Shown here piece after piece: positions 45,621-58,138 of a DNA stretch of 64,000 nucleotides. Below the pieces are notes generated by a model. The model saw only the letters and a program-made list of their open reading frames with translations. It did no database searches and was not told the origin of the DNA. The first letter of the stretch is position 1. Each line of letters opens with the position of its first letter. Origin of the DNA: Acholoe squamosa (Eukaryota; Annelida; Polychaeta; Phyllodocida; Polynoidae); assembly GCA_949317995.1 (NCBI GenBank), contig OX439038.1, forward strand, positions 248,001-312,000, given 5' to 3'. Both the position numbers and the translations under genes were made by a program.

Positions 45621-46560
45621 ATCTAGATTTTCAAGTGCCTAGAAAAATAGGGTCTCACTCTCCCATCTTTAAAAACTTTACATTTGTAAAATCCTTGGAA
45701 TCTCAGCATTCTGAATCTGTTATTGAAATCTTTCCAGGTATATTGTAAGTGGGCATGAAATGCTCCCAGGAAAGTGTAACATGACAGGAACGCGCAGAAC
45801 ATAACTTTTTTATTTTTTTTTATCTAGATGTTCAGGTGCATAGAAATGTAAGTTCTAATTTGCCCATTTTCAAAAACTTTACATTTCTGAATTCCTTGGA
45901 ATCTAAGCTTTTAGAATCTGTTATTGGATTCTGTCCAGGATCATTTTAAATGGGTCTAAAATGCTCCCGGGAAAGTGTAACATGACGGGAACGCGCAGGA
46001 ACATGACTTTTTTATATTTTTTTTTATCTAGATGTTCAGGTGCATAGAAATGTAAGTTCTAATTTGCCCATCTTCAAAAACTTTACATTTCCAAAATCCT
46101 TGGAATCTCAGCTTTTAGAATCTGTCATTGGATTCTGTCCAGGATCATTTAAAATGGGTCTAAAATGCTCCCGGGAAAGTGTAACATGACGGGAACGCGC
46201 AGGAACATGACTTTTTTATATTTTTTTTATCTAGATGTTCAGGTGCATAGAAATGTAAGTTCTAATTTGCCCATCTTCAAAAACTTTACATTTCCAAAAT
46301 CCTTGGAATCTCAGCTTTTAGAATCTGTCATTGGATTCTGTCCAGGATCATTTTAAATGGGTCTAAAATGCTCCCGGGAAAGTGTAACATGACGGGAACG
46401 CGCAGGAACATGACTTTTTTATATTTTTTTTTATCTAGATGTTCAGGTGCATAGAAATGTAAGTTCTAATTTGCCCATCTTCAAAAACTTTACATTTCTG
46501 AATTCCTCCAAGATCAATTTAAAAGGGCCTAAAATGATCCCGGGAAAGTGTAACATAACT
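45621..46560. repeat. 204-bp tandem repeat, about 4.7 copies
   Basis: Copies begin at 45621, 45822, 46026, 46229 and 46433 with atctagatgttcagg. The unit includes caaaaactttacatttc, tgctcccgggaaagtgtaac and a T-rich run. The first copy is the most diverged and the last is truncated, as expected for growth from the middle. Confidence 0.93.
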
Positions 46561-47413
46561 GCAATGTTCACAGGTAGTGTTGATGTGAGATCACACTCAC
46601 CTGGCAGCAGTGTGAGGAGGAGTGGGAAATCTGTAAAATGTATCATATTTTGGTCCTCATAAAAGTATCAGTGGGCAAAGTGATAGAAACATGAAATTTC
46701 ATATCCTGGGAGATTAGTATGCCCTGAAGCTGTGTCTGGTGTTTCCGTTTCCGTGTCTCCATTGCTTGATGTGTTTTTCAAAGCTTCAATATTACCTTCA
46801 TATTCAACTTACTGTAACACGGTTAATAATTGGAATTTTTTATCCCAGATTTCGCTGGTGGGTAGCTTAATATCTAAACTATGTGGACAGCTATCAAAAC
46901 CCCATACAAACAATATATTAATGGCCAAAATCGGCGATGCCCGCGAGGTCGCGAATTTCGTCCACACTGAGAGCTGACCAAAAGTGTCACACCTCCCTGC
47001 CAGCTTTTCTCACCCTCCACTGTGGCAATGTTAAAGTACCTAACCTAGAGAGCTTGTTTGATCTGATATGTGACTTGGATTTCTGGGATTTATTCTTTCT
47101 ATCAGCTAGGTCCTAGTCGGGCTAGGTGGAAGCTTTGATAATTGGTCTTCATTTGAAAACTTGCAAAGGAGCATTCAAGCAGATCATTTCATTTCGTGAA
47201 CTCTGATCTGCTTGACCTGATCTGCTTGAGCTAAATGAACTGCTTCAAGCAGTAAAAAAACGTTTCGTGAACTGGGGCCTGATTGTATATGATTAAAAGC
47301 AGAGGATCCCGTGCCCTTGAAGCAGCTTTATTGGATACCGGTGAGAATTATACAAACGCAAGGTTACAAGCTTTAGGATAACAAGAGTGATATATCTAAA
47401 GTAAGAGGCTAGT
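46561..47413. other. Intergenic, upstream of the unknown plus-strand gene
   Basis: Unique sequence with no repeat recognised. The region near 47340-47413 should hold the 5' UTR or promoter of the next gene. No TATA box is evident. Confidence 0.45.
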
Positions 47414-48973
47414 ATGAGTGGCCTGCCAGGTCTACCAAAACCCCTGGAGGGCCTGCTCCGGGGCCTGTTGGAGGAGAACCACCTCTCATCATGGACATCA
47501 GACTGGGCGGATGGTGACGTCAAAGTCACCATCCGATTCACCACCACAAAGAAAAACGGGGAAGACGTCCCGCCGGAAGCTGCCGGGGGAAAAGTGGGTC
47601 TTGTGTCACAAAGTGCGGGACAGGATTCAGCCTCAGATTCTGACAATGATACGACACTGGGAGGCAGTAAAAGCACCACAATAACCGAACATGGGACAGC
47701 TGGGAAACCAAGAAGGTATTATAATGTAATCTTTTATTATAACCCAGACAGTCATGATTTTCAATACATATTTTGATCCACCTGTGAATAGAAAGAACGG
47801 TTTGAAGGCTAAGCATATTTACCGTAATGACCCATTTGATAGCCAGGTCTAAAAACAAAAGCGGCGATGTCGAATAAGAGATGGGAGCACTGGGGTATTG
47901 AGTACAATCTTAAACACTAAAAATAGTATTCAAATAAGCGCCTTTCTAGAATGAGGGGCAGGGGTAGGGGGGAAATCGATGAGCGCCCGTGTGTTTTAAA
48001 GGAGACTACGGTATGTTTTGTCATCTAGACTGTTTGTGCAACCTCTATCAGATGACCTCAGGTAGTTTATGTCATACATTGATATATGATATGTGAGGTC
48101 AGTTTGTACTGAAGGACTATTGATTTTATTTTAGGACTATTGATTTTACTCACAATGTTATGATTATCACATTGTCCCCCACCATATATATATATATATT
48201 TATGCATTGATATGTGAGTTGTGAGGTCAGTTGTACTAAGGACCATTGATCTTTATTCACATTGTCCCCCTCCATAAACATAGCACCTTAGCGACCAGTC
48301 ATTAATTGTCAGGTTGGGGCTAAGTGGATTTGGGGAGGGGGCATTATGAAAAAAGGGCCTTGGGGAGGGGGTCGGTGGCAAAACTCAGTAAATCTAGAAA
48401 ATTACTATAACTAGATATATTACAGTAACATCTATAAATGATTACCCTCCCCTCTCCATCTATGAATGATAATGATGTGTTCCTTCTGCCTTCATATACA
48501 TATATAGCAATTCCATGTCTTATCCTATCACCAGATACCATTTACTGTATCTAACAGTTCTATATAGTTAGTCCATATCTTGTCTCATCACCAGATACCA
48601 TTTACTGGAGTTGGCAAACAGTCCCCCAGACAAGCAGCCCGCGGGTTCCTTCCCGCCGGCCCCATGCACCACCATCATGACAGAAGAGGGCAGCCTTGGG
48701 CGCCGCGGTATGACCACCTCCACCTCCTCCAGCTCTGAGGATACCGTCCCTGATAAAGACCCCGCTGTGATTGGACAGAACACCCGCAGGTACCGACCAA
48801 TCAACATCAGGGACTTTGGTAACACGTATAGTAGTTCCTCCGCTGAGAACTCCAGTCCTGAGGGATTTGATGAAGTTGACTCCACGCCGCCGCTCAAAGT
48901 ATACAACCAAACTAACGCCTCCGACACCGCCGATAACTTTGACGCGACCACACTGGTGGATATTACAGAATGA
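47414..48973 (+). CDS. Unrecognised two-exon gene, 226 residues
   Basis: Exon 1 is 47414-47715 (donor GTATTA) and exon 2 is 48595-48973 (acceptor CATCACCAG); the split Arg codon joins them in frame and the total is 227 codons with TGA. The ATG is the first after an in-frame TAA at 47402 and has A at -3. Residues 1-50 look folded (PLEGLLRGLLEENHLSSW then DGDVKVTIRF). The rest is Ser/Thr- and Asp/Glu-rich and probably disordered, ending DATTLVDITE. There are no membrane segments or signal peptide. I do not recognise the family. The start of exon 1 resembles short helix-plus-strand modules seen in lineage-specific invertebrate proteins, which is only an impression. The gene is head-to-head with RMDN1-A, 3.5 kb apart, and its intron carries a MITE. 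Confidence 0.65.
47820..48013. mobile_element. TACCGTA-ended MITE in the intron of the unknown gene
   Basis: The ends are TACCGTAATGACCC and GGAGACTACGGTA. Internal caaataagcgcc and gatgagcgcccg motifs recur in decayed form at 8730-8870 and 22487-22560. Confidence 0.7.
48014..48480. other. Rest of the intron, with a local duplication
   Basis: A roughly 140-base segment (cattgatatatgatatgtga ... attgtcccccacc) is repeated in diverged form (48060-48185 and 48203-48275), separated by a TA microsatellite. Confidence 0.6.
48481..48594 (+). repeat. Duplicated 3' splice site of exon 2
   Basis: tatcaccagataccatttactg occurs at 48525-48546 and again in near-identical form at 48585-48606, 60 bases apart. 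The upstream copy offers an AG at 48533-48534; using it would give YHLLYLTVLYS and then a stop. The downstream copy leads into the long open exon. Confidence 0.85.
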
Positions 48974-49380
48974 TTTGTCTCTAATTTTGATTGTGTTATT
49001 TATTATCATTTATCAAGTTGTGTTCATCTAAAACTGTTATCATATATTATTGAGTGAGTTTTATCATCTTCTGACATCTGTCAAATGTTATTTATTGAAC
49101 AATAGTGCCTATACAATACTGTAATTATACATAAAAATTGTTCCTCGGATTTGTGGTTTATGTATCTGATAAATTGTTAGAGAAAGTTAGTGTTGTACAC
49201 CATTTTCGTACAGAGTTTAACTCATACAAGCTCCACCTCTTTGGTAAAAATGTGTAGAGAATTAATTTCATGTATAAATCAACCTAATACCTCCAACAGC
49301 ACCAGTAACTTTTTGGTTATCACAGAATGGTTGTCTCTAATTCTGATATGTGTTATCTATGCTATAATTGTGTTCGTTAA
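48938..49380 (+). repeat. Diverged duplicate of the gene's 3' end
   Basis: The last coding segment and early 3' UTR (cctccgacaccgccgataac ... cagaatgatttgtctctaat) recur at 49289-49345 (cctccaacagcaccagtaac ... cagaatggttgtctctaatt). The second copy lacks the upstream coding part and looks non-functional. Confidence 0.7.
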
Positions 49381-49619
49381 ATGCTCTTCAATATCATATA
49401 CATCTAGGAGTGATTTATTTATTTTTCTGCTGGAGTTTCTTTACTAAACAAGCGTCTATAAAATACTGTAAATATATAAACCTAGTAACCTACATCTTTT
49501 TCTGATTCATTTCTTTCGTTTGATACCGTTTTTATCATTTCTCCAGAGGAAACCCTCAAAACATATATGTAGAAAACTGATTATTTTGTAGTCAGACGAC
49601 AGCTTATGGCATCTCAATG
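49381..49619. other. Intergenic
   Basis: AT-rich unique sequence, nothing recognised. Confidence 0.4.
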
Positions 49620-49703
49620 TACCATACAATTTTCGTGTATAAGCCACAAACTTGTATAAGCCATAAGCTGGACTGACGGCGTGAAAATTGGCAGTCTACG
49701 GTA
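49620..49703. mobile_element. Short TACCGTA-family MITE beside the 36-bp array
   Basis: It runs from TACCATACAATTTTC to GTCTACGGTA, with gtataagccacaaac and gtataagccataagc inside. The ends are degenerate but the plan (terminal TACNNTA, internal TATAAGCC) is that of the family. Confidence 0.6.
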
Positions 49704-49707
49704 GTAG

Positions 49708-52700
49708 TACTAGCCTGCCTATGTAGAGCAGTAATACATGGCATACATGTATCATTGTTATGTAGAGCAGTAAAACATGGCATACATGTATCATTATGTA
49801 GAGCAGTAATACATGGCATACATGTATCATTATGTAGAGCAGTAATACATGGCATACATGTATCATTATGTAGAGCAGTAATACATGGCATACATGTACC
49901 ATTATGTAGAGCAGTAATACATGGCATACATGTACCATTGTTATGTAGAGCAGTAATACATGGCATACATGTATCATGATGTAGAGCAGTAATACATGGC
50001 ATACATGTATCATTATGTAGAGCAGTAATACATGGCATACATGTACCATTATGTAGAGCAGTAATACATGGCATACATGTATCATTATGTAGAGCAGTAA
50101 AACATGGCATACATGTATCATTATGTAGAGCAGTAATACATGGCATACATGTATCATTGTTATGTAGAGCAGTAATACATGGCATACATGTACCATTATG
50201 TAGAGCAGTAATACATGGCATACATGTATCATTGTTATGTAGAGCAGTAATACATGGCATACATGTACCATTATGTAGAGCAGTAATACATGGCATACAT
50301 GTACCATTATGTAGAGCAGTAATACATGGCATACATGTATCATTATGTAGAGCAGTAATACATGGCATACATGTATCATTGTTATGTAGAGCAGTAATAC
50401 ATGGCATACATGTATCATTATGTAGAGCAGTAATACATGGCATACATGTATCATTATGTAGAGCAGTAATACATGGCATACATGTATCATTATGTAGAGC
50501 AGTAATACATGGCATACATGTATCATTATGTAGTAATACATGGCATACATGTATCATGATGTAGAGCAGTAATACATGGCATACATGTATCATTATGTAG
50601 AGCAGTAATACATGGCATACATGTATCATTATGTAGAGCAGTAATACATGGCATACATGTATCATTATGTAGTAATACATGGCATACATGTGTCATGATG
50701 TAGAGCAGTAATACATGGCATACATGTATCATGATGTAGAGCAGTAGTACATGGCATACATGTATCATTATGTAGAGCAGTAATACATGGCATACATGTA
50801 TCATTATGTAGAGCAGTAATACATGGCATACATGTACCATTATGTAGAGCAGTAATACATGGCATACATGTATCATTATGTAGAGCAGTAATACATGGCA
50901 TACATGTATCATTGTTATGTAGAGCAGTAATACATGGCATACATGTATCATTATGTAGAGCAGTAATACATGGCATACATGTATCATTATGTAGAGCAGT
51001 AATACATGGCATACATGTTTCATTGTTATGTAGAGCAGTAATACATGGCATACATGTATCATTATGTAGAGCAGTAATACATGGCATACATGTATCATTA
51101 TGTAGAGCAGTAATACATGGCATACATGTATCATTATGTAGTAATACATGGCATACATGTATCATTATGTAGAGCAGTAATACATGGCATACATGTATCA
51201 TTGTTATGTAGAGCAGTAAAACATGGCATACATGTATCATTATGTAGAGCAGTAATACATGGCATACATGTATCATTATGTAGAGCAGTAATACATGGCA
51301 TACATGTATCATTGTTATGTAGAGCAGTAAAACATGGCATACATGTATCATTATGTAGAGCAGTAATACATGGCATACATGTATCATTATGTAGAGCAGT
51401 AATACATGGCATACATGTACCATTATGTAGAGCAGTAATACATGGCATACATGTATCATTATGTAGAGCAGTAAAACATGGCATACATGTATCATTATGT
51501 AGAGCAGTAATACATGGCATACATGTATCATTGTTATGTAGAGCAGTAATACATGGCATACATGTACCATTATGTAGAGCAGTAATACATGGCATACATG
51601 TATCATTATGTAGAGCAGTAATACATGGCATACATGTATCATTGTTATGTAGAGCAGTAATACATGGCATACATGTATCATTATGTAGAGCAGTAATACA
51701 TGGCATACATGTATCATTATGTAGAGCAGTAATACATGGCATACATGTATCATTGTTATGTAGAGCAGTAATACATGGCATACATGTACCATTATGTAGA
51801 GCAGTAATACATGGCATACATGTATCATTATGTAGAGCAGTAATACATGGCATACATGTATCATTGTTATGTAGAGCAGTAATACATGGCATACATGTAT
51901 CATTATGTAGAGCAGTAATACATGGCATACATGTATCATTATGTAGAGCAGTAATACATGGCATACATGTATCATTATGTAGAGCAGTAATACATGGCAT
52001 ACATGTATCATTATGTAGAGCAGTAATACATGGCATACATGTACCATTATGTAGAGCAGTAATACATGGCATACATGTACCATTATGTAGAGCAGTAATA
52101 CATGGCATACATGTATCATGATGTAGAGCAGTAATACATGGCATACATGTATCATGATGTAGAGCAGTAATACATGGCATACATGTATCATTATGTAGAG
52201 CAGTAATACATGGCATACATGTATCATTATGTAGAGCAGTAATACATGGCATACATGTGTCATTATGTAGAGCAGTAATACATGGCATACATGTGTCATT
52301 ATGTAGAGCAGTAATACATGGCATACATGTACCATTATGTAGAGCAGTAATACATGGCATACATGTATCATTATGTAGAGCAGTAATATATGGCATACAT
52401 GTATCATTGTTATGTAGAGCAGTAAAACATGGCATACATGTATCATTATGTAGAGCAGTAATACATGGCATACATGTACCATTATGTAGAGCAGTAATAC
52501 ATGGCATACATGTATCATTATGTAGAGCAGTAATACATGGCATACATGTACCATTATGTAGAGCAGTAATACATGGCATACATGTACCATTATGTAGAGC
52601 AGTAATACATGGCATACATGTATCATGATGTAGAACAGTAATACATGGCATACATGTATCATGATGTAGAGCAGTAATACATGGCATACATGTACCATTA

Positions 52701-52840
52701 TGTAGAGCAGTAGTACATGGCATACATGTACCATTATGTAGTAATACATGGCATACATGTGTCATGATGTAGAGCAGTAATACATGGCATACATGTATCA
52801 TTATGTAGAGCAGTAGTACATGGCATACATGTATCATTGT
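49708..52840. repeat. 36-bp minisatellite, about 86 copies
   Basis: Unit atgtagagcagtaatacatg plus gcatacatgtatcatt. A 39-bp form has an extra gtt and a 31-bp form lacks agagc. atgtatcatt/atgtaccatt are the main variants. Lengths of 36 and 39 keep frame on both strands and create long spurious open frames. Confidence 0.97.
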
Positions 52841-52854
52841 TCTGCAGGGTCAAA

Positions 52855-52946
52855 TACCCCGCATGAGCCACACACTGACTTGGGGAACTTCTTATAAGCC
52901 ACAATAAGTATCTGGTTTGCGTATAAGCTGTGGGAATTTACCGTGA
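52855..52946. mobile_element. TATAAG-type MITE remnant between two arrays
   Basis: It contains ccccgcatgagccacacac, cttataagccacaa and gcgtataagctgtgggaatt followed by taccgt. It is a decayed relative of the TACCGTA family. Confidence 0.5.
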
Positions 52947-53054
52947 GTTTGTCGACTTCAGTCGCTTATGTCTCATTCATACTAGAAAAGCACTTTTTTC
53001 TACTGGGGTGTTTGTTGCTCAATGAATATGTATATGTAGATAATGTGTTGTGAA

Positions 53055-55190
53055 GTGTACATGTACATGTACGTGTATATACCGCAGTGTATCGTAATAT
53101 ATGTACATGTATGTGTATATACCGCAGTGTATTGTAATATATGTACAAGTATATACCGCAGTGTATTGTAATATATGTACATGTACGTGTATATACCGCA
53201 GTGTATCGTAATATATGTACATGTACGTGTATATACCGCAGTGTATTGTAAAATATGTACATGTACGTGTATATACCGCAGTGCATTGTAATATATGTAC
53301 ATGTACCTGTATATACCGCAGTGTATCGTGATATATGTACATGTACGTGTATATACCGCAGTGTATTGTAATATATGTACATGTACGTGTATATACCGCA
53401 GTGTATCGTGATATATGTACATGTATGTGTATATACCGCAGTGTATTGTAATATATGTACATGTACCTGTATATACCGCAGTGTATCGTAATATATGTAC
53501 ATGTATGTGTATATACCGCAGTGTATCGTGATATATGTACATGTACGTGTATATACCGCAGTGTATTGTAATATATGTACATGTACGTGTATATACCGCA
53601 GTGTATCGTAATATATGTACATGTACGTGTACATACCGCAGTGTATTGTAATATATGTACATGTACGTGTATATACCGCAGTGTATTGTAATATATGTAC
53701 ATGTACGTGTATATACCGCAGTGTATCGTGATATATGTACATGTACCTGTATATACCGCAGTGTATCGTGATATATGTACATGTATGTGTATATACCGCA
53801 GTGTATTGTAATATATGTACATGTATATACCGCAGTGTATTGTAATATATGTACATGTACGTGTATATACCGCAGTGTATCGTAATATATGTACATGTAC
53901 GTGTATATACCGCAGTGTATTGTAATATATGTACATGTACTTGTACATACCGCAGTGTATCGTGATGTATGTACATGTATGTGTATATACCGCAGTGTAT
54001 TGTAATATATGTACATGTACGTGTATATACCGCAGTGTATCGTGATATATGTAAATGTATGTGTATATACCGCAGTGTATTGTAATATATGTACATGTAC
54101 TTGTACATACCGCAGTGTATCGTAATATATGTACATGTACGTGTATATACCGCAGTGTATTGTAATATATGTACATGTACGTGTATATACCGCAGTGTAT
54201 CGTGATATATGTACATGTATGTGTATATACCGCAGTGTATTGTAATATATGTACATGTACGTGTATATACCGCAGTGTATTGTAATATTTGTACATGTAC
54301 GTGTATATACTGCAGTGTATCGTAATATATGTACATGTACGTGTATATACCGCAGTGTATCGTAATATATGTACATGTACGTGTATATACCGCAGTGTAT
54401 CGTGATATATGTACATGTATGTGTATATACCGCAGTGTATCGTAATATATGTACATGTACGTGTATATACCGCAGTGTATCGTGATATATGTACATGTAT
54501 GTGTATATACCGCAGTGTATCGTAATATATGTACATGTACGTGTATATACCGCAGTGTATTGTAATATATGTACATGTATGTGTATATACCGCAGTGTAT
54601 TGTAATATATGTACATGTATATACCGCAGTGTATTGTAATATATGTACATGTACGTGTATATACCGCAGTGTATCGTAATATATGTACATGTATGTGTAT
54701 ATACCGCAGTGTATTGTAATATATGTACATGTATATACCACAGTGTATTGTAATATATGTACATGTACGTGTATATACCGCAGTGTATCGTAATATATGT
54801 ACATGTACGTGTATATACCCCAGTGTATTGTAATATATGTACATGTACGTCTATATACCGCAGTGTATTGTAATATATGTACATGTATGTGTATATACCG
54901 CAGTGTATCGTAATATATGTACATGTACGTGTACATACCGCAGTGTATTGTAATATATGTACATGTACCTGTATATACCGCAGTGTATTGTGATATATGT
55001 ACATGTACTTGTATATACCGCAGTGTATCGTAATATATGTACATGTACTTGTACATACCGCAGTGTATCGTGATATATGTACATGTACGTGTATATACCG
55101 CAGTGTATTGTAATATATGTACATGTACATGTATATACCGCAGTGTATCGTAATATATGTACATGTACGTGTATATACTGCAGTGTATCT
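53055..55190. repeat. 40-bp minisatellite, about 53 copies
   Basis: Unit atataccgcagtgtattgta plus atatatgtacatgtacgtgt. Common variants are gtatc/gtatt, gtaat/gtgat and acgtgt/atgtgt; 30-bp copies lack the last gtacgtgtat-type segment. Because 40 is not a multiple of three and the minus strand of the unit has no stop, all three minus-strand frames stay open for over 600 codons. Confidence 0.97.
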
Positions 55191-55507
55191 TAACTTATGA
55201 TAATAGATATAAAATAGATATCTATATATGTCATCTATCACACGACTCAAGTCACAGCCTCAAAGCCCATGTATAATATAAGTCGGAAATTCAGAGGTGC
55301 AACATATTGGGTCTGAAAATGTTGCTATTCCTTAATAAATATATCCAACCCTTGTATAAGGCACACCCTGACTTTCTTGGGTTGTCAAAAGTTGTATAAG
55401 CCATGGCGTGGGGTTTTACAGAGTAGTCCATAGATACTGACCCCCCTGCACCCGCCCGCCTCTATAGATAAGGCCACATTTTGTACATTATAATATTAGC
55501 ATTAGAC
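55191..55507. other. Array flank with a TATAAG remnant
   Basis: Around 55345-55425, cttgtataaggcacaccctg and gttgtataagccatggcgtg form another decayed member of the TATAAG-type family. The rest is unique. Confidence 0.5.
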
Positions 55508-55851
55508 CACTCCAAAAAAGAAACTTGTTTCTCATCACCACTCTCGTAAAAAATTTATGAGAAACATGTACCAAAAAATGAGCAAAAGTAGTCAACTTTG
55601 GTACCAAATGAAAGCTTATGGTCCAGGGAATGCAGCTAGCTATCAATAATAGACATTATCACATTTTATAATGTCTATGATAACTGTACTTTTAAAATGC
55701 AGTTTTTCTCACATGCAGCCATTCGCATTACGCCCGCGATGCAATCACACCCTTATGAAATACTACAGCAAAAAAAAAAAAAAAAAAAAAACCTCCATCG
55801 TCACTTTTCATGACTTTCTGATGAAAAACAAGTTTGTTTTTTTTTGGAGTG
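55508..55851. mobile_element. 344-bp MITE with CACTCC ends
   Basis: The left end CACTCCAAAAAAGAAAC continues with ttgtttctcatca. The right end is its complement, tgatgaaaaacaagtttg to TTTTGGAGTG. Inside are tagacattat/ataatgtcta inverted repeats and a run of about 21 A. Target duplication not clear. Confidence 0.75.
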
Positions 55852-55894
55852 TCCTTATTGATAGTATTCTAATCTACTTAACACACGTGTGTAA

Positions 55895-57727
55895 CGTTAC
55901 ACAATGAAGTACCAGTGGCATGTTTAATTGGCACCAACAGCTTTGTGTAATGACGTAGTCTGTTATTTCTGTGTTTGTGTAGTGACTACGTCTGTTATTT
56001 CTGTGTTTGTGTAATGACTACGTCTGTTATTTCTGTGTTTGTGTAATGACTACGTCTGTTATTTCTGTGTTTGTGTAATGACGTAGTCTGTTATTTCTGT
56101 GTAAAGGTACACAATGAAGTACCAGTGGCATGTTTAAGTTGCACCAACAGCTTTGTGTAATGACTACGTCTGTTATTTCTGTGTTTGTGTAATGACTATG
56201 TCTGTTATTTCTGTGTTTGTGTAGTGACTACGTCTGTTATTTCTGTGTTTGTGTAATGACGTAGTCTGTTATTTCTGTGTTTGTGTAATGACTAAGTCTG
56301 TTATTTCTGTGTTTGTGTAATGACGTAGTCTGTTATTTCTGTGTATAGGTACACAATGAAGTACCAGTGGCATGCACCAACAGCTTTGTGTAATGACGTA
56401 GTCTGTTATTTCTGTGTTTGTGTAAGACGTAGTCTGTTATTTCTGTGTTTGTGTAATGACTAAGTCTGTTATTTCTGTGTTTGTGTAATGACGTAGTCTG
56501 TTATTTCTGTGTTTGTGTAATGACGTAGTCTGTTATTTCTGTGTTTGTGTAATGACGTAGTCTGTTATTTCTGTGTTTGTGTAATGACGTAGTCTGTTAT
56601 TTCTGTGTTTGTGTAATGACGTAGTCTGTTATTTCTGTGTTTGTGTAATGACGTAGTCTGTTATTTCTGTGTTTGTGTAATGACGTAGTCTGTTATTTCT
56701 GTGTTTGTGTAATGACGTAGTCTGTTATTTCTGTGTTTGTGTAATGACGTAGTCTGTTATTTCTGTGTAAAGGTACACAATGTAGTACCAGTGGCATGCA
56801 CCAACAGCTTTGTGTAATGACGTAGTCTGTTATTTCTGTGTTTGTGTAATGACGTAGTCTGTTATTTCTGTGTTTGTGTAATGACGTAGTCTGTTATTTC
56901 TGTGTATAGGTACACAATGAAGTACCAGTGGCATGCACCAACAGCTTTGTGTAATGACGTAGTCTGTTATTTCTGTGTTTGTGTAATGACTACGTCTGTT
57001 ATTTCTGTGTAAAGGTACACAATGAAGTACCAGTGGCATGCACCAACAGCTTTGTGTAATGACTACGTCTGTTATTTCTGTGTTTGTGTAATGACTACGT
57101 CTGTTATTTCTGTGTTTGTGTAATGACTACGTCTGTTATTTCTGTGTTTGTGTAATGACTACGTCTGTTATTTCTGTGTAAAGGTACACAATCAAGTACC
57201 AGTGGCATGCACCAACAGCTTTGTGTAATGACGTAGTCTGTTATTTCTGTGTTTGTGTAATGACTACGTCTGTTATTTCTGTGTAAAGGTACACAATGAA
57301 GTACCAGTGGCATGCACCAACAGCTTTGTGTAATGACTATGTCTGTTATTTCTGTGTTTGTGTAATGACGTAGTCTGTTATTTCTGTGTTTGTGTAATGA
57401 CGTAGTCTGTTATTTCTGTGTTTGTGTAATGACTACGTCTGTTATTTCTGTGTTTGTGTAATGACGTAGTCTGTTATTTCTGTGTTTGTGTAATGACTAC
57501 GTCTGTTATTTCTGTGTAAAGGTACACAATGAAGTACCAGTGGCATGCACCAACAGCTTTGTGTAATGACGTCTGTTATTTCTGTGTAAAGGTACACAAT
57601 GAAGTACCAGTGGCATGCACCAACAGCTTTGTGTAATGACGTCTGTTATTTCTGTGTAAAGGTACACAATGAAGTACCAGTGGCATGTATAAGTTAACAT
57701 CTTTTTTAATGACGTAGTCTGTTATTC
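55895..57727. repeat. 32-bp minisatellite with inverted-core variants
   Basis: Unit gtaatgacgtagtctgttat plus ttctgtgtttgt. About ten times a second segment (ggtacacaatgaagtaccag plus tggcatgcaccaacagcttt) is interleaved. The core occurs as GACGTAGTC, as its reverse complement GACTACGTC, as GACTAAGTC, GACTATGTC and as collapsed GACGTC. Confidence 0.96.
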
Positions 57728-58138
57728 CTGTGTATAGATAATTTAATCTTTATTTGCTAATTCGTTACATATAAGGCAGCTATGATTGTTAATATTTAAT
57801 GTTGGTGTAGATTGTAGAGTCTATGTGACGCCTCATCATGATGAAGCCCTCTGAGGCCCTGTAGAATTTATCCTTGTATTAAGTTATTCATACAAAGCCT
57901 TGTAAAGATGGCCTTATAAAGCCTGCGCCCTGCACCACACGTGCTCTCTAAAGTTATACTATTTATTATAAGAGTCTGTTACAGCTGTGTTAAGGTTATC
58001 TATTTTGCTAAGACGGCGAAGGTTGGCTTTGATCTAACACACATCCGACTGTATTTATCGTAGATACTAGTAGACTGTTTGATTTATATAGGGTCAGGTA
58101 TATAAACATTCTGCATACCTTTGCTGTGTGGCTTCTAT
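57728..58138. other. Unique spacer
   Basis: No repeat or exon recognised between the 32-bp array and the next MITE fragment. Confidence 0.4.

Noticed and set aside
49190-49447. 85-codon plus-strand frame with hydrophobic stretches
   Set aside because: It overlaps the diverged copy of the unknown gene's 3' UTR. The hydrophobic look comes from T-rich DNA.
49604-52837. Open frames of several hundred codons on both strands
   Set aside because: They are produced by the 36/39-bp array. Both strands and several frames are open at once, as expected for periodic DNA without stops.
49708-52840. Array with regular 36-bp units, CRISPR-like at first sight
   Set aside because: The units are directly contiguous with no unique spacers, and the genome is eukaryotic.
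52966-55250. Three overlapping minus-strand frames of 614-743 codons
   Set aside because: They come from the 40-bp array. The unit lacks stops and cycles through all three frames, so the same peptide pattern appears in each.
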